Origin: Pseudomonas sp. Irchel 3H7
GTDB lineage: Bacteria; Pseudomonadota; Gammaproteobacteria; Pseudomonadales; Pseudomonadaceae
DNA length: 64,000 nt
Reading direction: 5' to 3'
NCBI RefSeq assembly: GCF_900187605.1
Contig: NZ_FYEA01000008.1
Span: 1 to 64,000, forward strand
The notes beneath the pieces are model-generated. The model saw only the letters and a program-made list of their open reading frames with translations. It was not told where the DNA came from and did not search any database. The translations under genes and the position numbers were made by a program. Positions 60,840 through 64,000 of the stretch are shown here, piece by piece. How positions within the stretch are numbered: the first letter of the stretch is position 1; every line of letters starts with the position of its first letter.

Positions 60840-61505
60840 TCAGCCCTTTTTGGTGATCGGTCGTTCCGGCACATCCGGTTGGCGTTCGTCGCGGGTGATG
60901 TCGCGATACCAGAGTTCATGGTGTTTCCTGGCCCAGGCGCGGCTGACCCAGCCGTGCATCATTGCGTCCACCGAACCCTTGATCCACAGCCCGGCGTAGA
61001 TGTGAATGATGATGCTCAGCACCAGAATAAACCCGGCCAGCGCATGCAGGAGCATCGCCCAGCGAATCACGGTGATGCCGAAATACGCACTGAACCAGGC
61101 GCGCCAGATCACCAGCCCGGTAAACAGCAAACCGAGCATGCACAGCAGTAAAGTCCAGAACAGCAGCTTCTGCCCGGCGTTGTATTTGCCCACCGGCGGC
61201 ACGCTTTCTTCATCGTTGACCAGCACCCGGTCAATGCGGCGCATCCACTTGCCGTCGTTGCTGATGAAAAAGTTGGCGCGCCAGAAACTCAGCACCAGAC
61301 CGAGGAAAAACACGAACATGGCGATGCCCATGTACGGATGCAGAATCCGCGTCCACGGCCCGCCGCCGAACAGGTTGCTGAGCCAGAACAACGACGGATG
61401 AAACAACGCCAGCCCGGACAGCCCGGCCATGAAAAACAGGATTGCCACCAGCCAGTGATTGGTGCGCTGGTTGGCGGTGTAACGCAGGATCGTCTTGTTG
61501 CTCAT
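60840..61505 (-). CDS. Formate dehydrogenase cytochrome b556 subunit FdoI
   Basis: A 221-residue membrane cytochrome with about four helices and heme-ligand histidines (NHWLVAI near 16, ILHPYMG near 57, LLHALAGF and IIHIYAG later). It passes electrons from the FdoH iron-sulfur subunit to quinone. Its ATG overlaps the fdoH stop (ATGA). The P. aeruginosa homologue is named FdnI; the two names refer to the same subunit class. Confidence 0.93.
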   Translation of the reverse strand: MSNKTILRYTANQRTNHWLVAILFFMAGLSGLALFHPSLFWLSNLFGGGPWTRILHPYMGIAMFVFFLGLVLSFWRANFFISNDGKWMRRIDRVLVNDEESVPPVGKYNAGQKLLFWTLLLCMLGLLFTGLVIWRAWFSAYFGITVIRWAMLLHALAGFILVLSIIIHIYAGLWIKGSVDAMMHGWVSRAWARKHHELWYRDITRDERQPDVPERPITKKG

Positions 61506-62437
61506 GGCCGGTCCTCCCCGCGTGGATCGAAGGTGTGCACTGCCGGATCGACGACGTGCACCGAGGTGTCGGGTGGTGTCGGGTGTTCATCCTCTTCCAC
61601 CCGATTCGGGCCGATGCGCACGTAATGGAAGAACCCGGCCAGCACCGCGGCGCCCATGGCCAACAGGCCCAAGGGTTTGCTGATGCCTTTCCACAGGCCC
61701 ACCAACGGGCTGATCGCCGGATCCTGCGGCAGATTGGCGTAGATCGTCGGCGTGTCGGCGTGGTGCAGCACGTACATCACATGCGTGCCGCCAACGCCTG
61801 CCGGGTCATACAGACCGGCATTCTCGAAGCCACGGCTTTTCAGGTCGACGATGCGTTCGGCAGCGTGTTCCTTCATGTCTTCCTTGGTGCCGAACACAAT
61901 GGCCCCGGTCGGGCAGGTTTTCACGCAGGCCGGTTCCAGCCCTACCGCCACGCGATCGGAACACAAGGTGCACTTGTAGGCTTTGTGATCCTTCTGCGAA
62001 ATGCGCGGAATGTTGAACGGGCAACCGGTGATGCAATAACCGCAACCGATGCAGTGATCCTGATCGAAATCGACGATGCCGTTAGCGTGTTTGATGATCG
62101 CGCCGGGGCTCGGGCACGCCGCCAGGCAACCGGGCTCGGCGCAGTGCATGCAGCCATCCTTGCGGATCAGCCACTCGAGGTTGCCGGCGTCGGTTTCATG
62201 CTCGGTGAAGCGCATCAACGTCCAGGTTTCGGCGCTCAGATCCTGCGGGTTGTCGTAGGTGCCGTGGTTGTGGCCGACCTCGTCGCGCAGCTCGTTCCAT
62301 TCCGAGCAGGCGACCTGACAGGCCTTGCAGCCGATGCATTTGGTGGTGTCGATCAGCTTGGCCACCGCCTCCTGATTCCTCACCGATGGCGGCACCGTGG
62401 TAGTGGCCGAGCGGGCAATGATGTCTTGGCTGGCCAT
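61502..62437 (-). CDS. Formate dehydrogenase iron-sulfur subunit FdoH
   Basis: A 311-residue 4Fe-4S subunit. Four cysteine clusters are visible: CIGCKACQVAC near 36, CMHCAEPGCLAACP near 97, CIGCGYCITGCPF near 129 and CTLCSDRV..CVKTCP near 156-175. A C-terminal transmembrane anchor (LGLLAMGAAVLAGFFHYV) faces the membrane. GGAGAA lies before the ATG. It links FdoG to FdoI. Confidence 0.95.
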   Translation of the reverse strand: MASQDIIARSATTTVPPSVRNQEAVAKLIDTTKCIGCKACQVACSEWNELRDEVGHNHGTYDNPQDLSAETWTLMRFTEHETDAGNLEWLIRKDGCMHCAEPGCLAACPSPGAIIKHANGIVDFDQDHCIGCGYCITGCPFNIPRISQKDHKAYKCTLCSDRVAVGLEPACVKTCPTGAIVFGTKEDMKEHAAERIVDLKSRGFENAGLYDPAGVGGTHVMYVLHHADTPTIYANLPQDPAISPLVGLWKGISKPLGLLAMGAAVLAGFFHYVRIGPNRVEEDEHPTPPDTSVHVVDPAVHTFDPRGEDRP

Positions 62438-62451
62438 TTAAAGATTCTCCA

Positions 62452-64000
62452 TTAGAGCTTCTCCACGTTGACCAGGAATGACTTGGATTCCGGGGTCTGT
62501 GTGTTGCCATCGCCGAGGAACGGCACCAAGGTGTTGGTCAGATAACCGTGACGCGTCAAACCGGTGAACCCCCAGTGCAGCGGGATGCCGATCTGATGCA
62601 CGACCTGGCCGTTGACCTGCAACGGCCGGATCCTTTTCGTCACCACCGCCACCGCTTCGATAAAGCCGCGCTTGCAACTGACGCGTACGCGATCACCGGC
62701 AGCAATGCCCTTCTCTTTCGCCAGCACTTCGCCGATTTCGACGAACTGCTCCGGTTGAGCAATCGCGTTCAACTTGCAGTGCTTGCTCCAGAAGTGGAAA
62801 TGCTCGGTCAACCGGTAACTGGTGCCGGCGTACGGGAAGTCCTTGGCCTCGCCGAGGGTTTCCCAGACCGAATCGAAGATCCGCGCCGCCGGGTTGCTGG
62901 TGGCTTTCTTGTTTTGCGGGTGCAGCGGGTTGATGCCGATCGGCGTTTCGAACGGCTCGTAGTGCTCGGGGAATGGCCCCTCGTTCATCTTGTCGACGGC
63001 GAAGAATCGCGCGACGCCTTCGGGGTTCATGATGAACGGGTTCATCCCGGCTTCCGGTGGTACGTCGGCCTTATAGTCCGGCACGTCGGTGCCGCCCCAG
63101 GCTTTGCCGTTCCACCACACCAGGCGTTTTTTCGGGTCCCACGGTTTGCCGGCGACATCTGCCGAAGCGCGGTTATAGAGAATCCGCCGGTTGGCCGGCC
63201 AGGCCCATGCCCAGCCCAAATGCTGATGCATGCCGAACGGATCGGCGTTGTCGCGGCGGGCCATCTGGTTGCCGGCCTCGGTCCAGCTGCCGGCGAAGAT
63301 CCAGCAGCCAGACGCGGTGCTGCCGTCATCTTTGAGCAAGCCGAATCCGGCCAGTTGCGAGCCAGCCTTCACCGCAACGCCGGTGGCATCGGTGAAATCG
63401 GCGACAGCGCTGCCGTTGATTTCCTTGGCCAGCTCTTCCGGCGAAGGTTCGTCGGGGATCTTGTACGGCCACGTCAGTTTCAACAGCGGATCGGGGAATT
63501 TGCCGCCCTCGGCCTGATAACGCTTGCGCAGGCGCAGGAACAATTCGCTCATGATGCGGATGTCGGTCTGCGCCTCGCCCGGGCCATCGGCACCTTTCCA
63601 GTGCCATTGCAGCCAGCGACTGCTGTTGACCAGCGAGCCGTCCTCTTCGGCAAAACAAGTGGTCGGCAGGCGAATGACTTCGGTCTGGATCTCGGCGCTT
63701 TTCACGTCGTTGTAAGGCCCGACGTTGTGCCAGAACTCCGAAGTTTCGGTAGCCAGCGGGTCCATCACCACCAGCCATTTCAGCTTGGCCAGTGCGCCCA
63801 TCACGCGGTTCTTGTCCGGTAGTGCCGCGATCGGATTGAAGCCTTGGCAGAAGTAGCCGTTGACCTTGCCCTGGCTCATCAGGTCGAACATCTTCAGGAC
63901 GTCGTAGTTGGGGATGTCGAGTTTCGGCAAATGGTCGTAGCACCAATTGTTCTCGACGGTGGCGTTGGCGCCGTACCACGACTTCATCAGGCTGACGTGG
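62452..64000 (-). CDS. Formate dehydrogenase catalytic subunit FdoG, C-terminal part
   Basis: The minus-strand frame is open to the right edge (about 515 residues seen). It covers roughly the C-terminal half of a 1,000-residue selenoprotein: the ATG at 63987 is internal and not a real start. It has molybdopterin-dinucleotide-binding domain blocks (GWAWAWPANRRILYNRASADVAGKPWDP and VRVSCKRGFIEAVAVVTKR). The selenocysteine UGA and the 4Fe-4S region lie beyond the window. The protein oxidises formate at a Mo/W-bis-MGD site in the periplasm after Tat export. Confidence 0.92.
   Translation of the reverse strand, partial: HVSLMKSWYGANATVENNWCYDHLPKLDIPNYDVLKMFDLMSQGKVNGYFCQGFNPIAALPDKNRVMGALAKLKWLVVMDPLATETSEFWHNVGPYNDVKSAEIQTEVIRLPTTCFAEEDGSLVNSSRWLQWHWKGADGPGEAQTDIRIMSELFLRLRKRYQAEGGKFPDPLLKLTWPYKIPDEPSPEELAKEINGSAVADFTDATGVAVKAGSQLAGFGLLKDDGSTASGCWIFAGSWTEAGNQMARRDNADPFGMHQHLGWAWAWPANRRILYNRASADVAGKPWDPKKRLVWWNGKAWGGTDVPDYKADVPPEAGMNPFIMNPEGVARFFAVDKMNEGPFPEHYEPFETPIGINPLHPQNKKATSNPAARIFDSVWETLGEAKDFPYAGTSYRLTEHFHFWSKHCKLNAIAQPEQFVEIGEVLAKEKGIAAGDRVRVSCKRGFIEAVAVVTKRIRPLQVNGQVVHQIGIPLHWGFTGLTRHGYLTNTLVPFLGDGNTQTPESKSFLVNVEKL

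Noticed and set aside
63988..64000. ATG at 63987 as the real start of fdoG
   Set aside because: The frame continues in sense to the window edge (His-Val-Ser-Leu before the Met) and the family protein is about twice as long, so this is an internal methionine.

Overview
The window is GC-rich chromosomal DNA from a fluorescent Pseudomonas (P. fluorescens complex). Four things point there: a complete fapABCDEF functional-amyloid operon, an efeUOB iron locus, SfnG sulfone metabolism, and at least 15 REP pairs of the Pseudomonas types (GTAGGAGTGAGCCTGCTCGCGA, GTAGGAGCTGCCG.AGGCTGCGATC, TGTGGGAGCTGGCTTGCCAGCG). Genes are dense, most of the longer gaps are filled by repeats, and there is no prophage, IS element or CRISPR array. 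The species-level call is an inference.

Layout. 1-438: composite repeat. 0.4-7.4 kb (minus): short/branched-chain acyl-CoA beta-oxidation cluster (enoyl-CoA hydratase, acyl-CoA dehydrogenase, thiolase, SDR, acyl-CoA synthetase) with an AraC-type regulator. 7.7-11.9 kb: Fur-box-preceded efeUOB plus a second, cupredoxin-less EfeO/EfeM paralogue. 12-17 kb: PssA (PLD type), TetR regulator, DUF1348 protein, SfnG, a TSUP exporter. 17-19 kb: NudC and a dienoyl-CoA isomerase-like crotonase. 18.9-22.6 kb: CorA-like channel, RimK-like ATP-grasp ligase, and a divergent GNAT/C39-peptidase fusion. 22.7-31 kb: PQQ-type sugar dehydrogenase, small secreted protein, Ku, LpxO, YbiT, MFS exporter, secreted hydrolase. 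31-37.8 kb: AzoR with LysR regulator, YjbR protein, DUF1294 protein, UppP, chemoreceptor, PnuC with an NadR-type kinase. 38.1-44.6 kb: fapABCDEF and a sigma-54 enhancer-binding protein. 44.9-47.8 kb: small unknown protein, delta-60-repeat protein, three-Ig-repeat protein. 48-53 kb: NhaB and a translationally coupled gnd-zwf-HAD operon. 53.2-56.2 kb: 60-residue protein, CptA, and a DUF6124 protein behind a long, apparently structured leader. 56.4-64 kb (minus): formate dehydrogenase fdoGHI-fdhE with selA, selB and the tRNA-Sec gene; fdoG runs off the right edge.

How the genes work together. The first cluster turns short or branched acids into acetyl-CoA/propionyl-CoA. The Efe proteins import iron at low Fur-Fe. 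The fap operon builds an amyloid-secreting outer-membrane system, with a sigma-54 type promoter (GG-N10-GC) upstream of fapA and a strong hairpin between fapC and fapD. The right-hand operon carries a selenoprotein formate dehydrogenase together with the dedicated Sec-insertion machinery. The least explained items are the RimK-like/GNAT-C39/CorA cassette (18.9-22.6 kb), the RNA-like leader of the DUF6124 gene (55.59-55.77 kb) and the signal-less repeat proteins at 45.4-47.8 kb.
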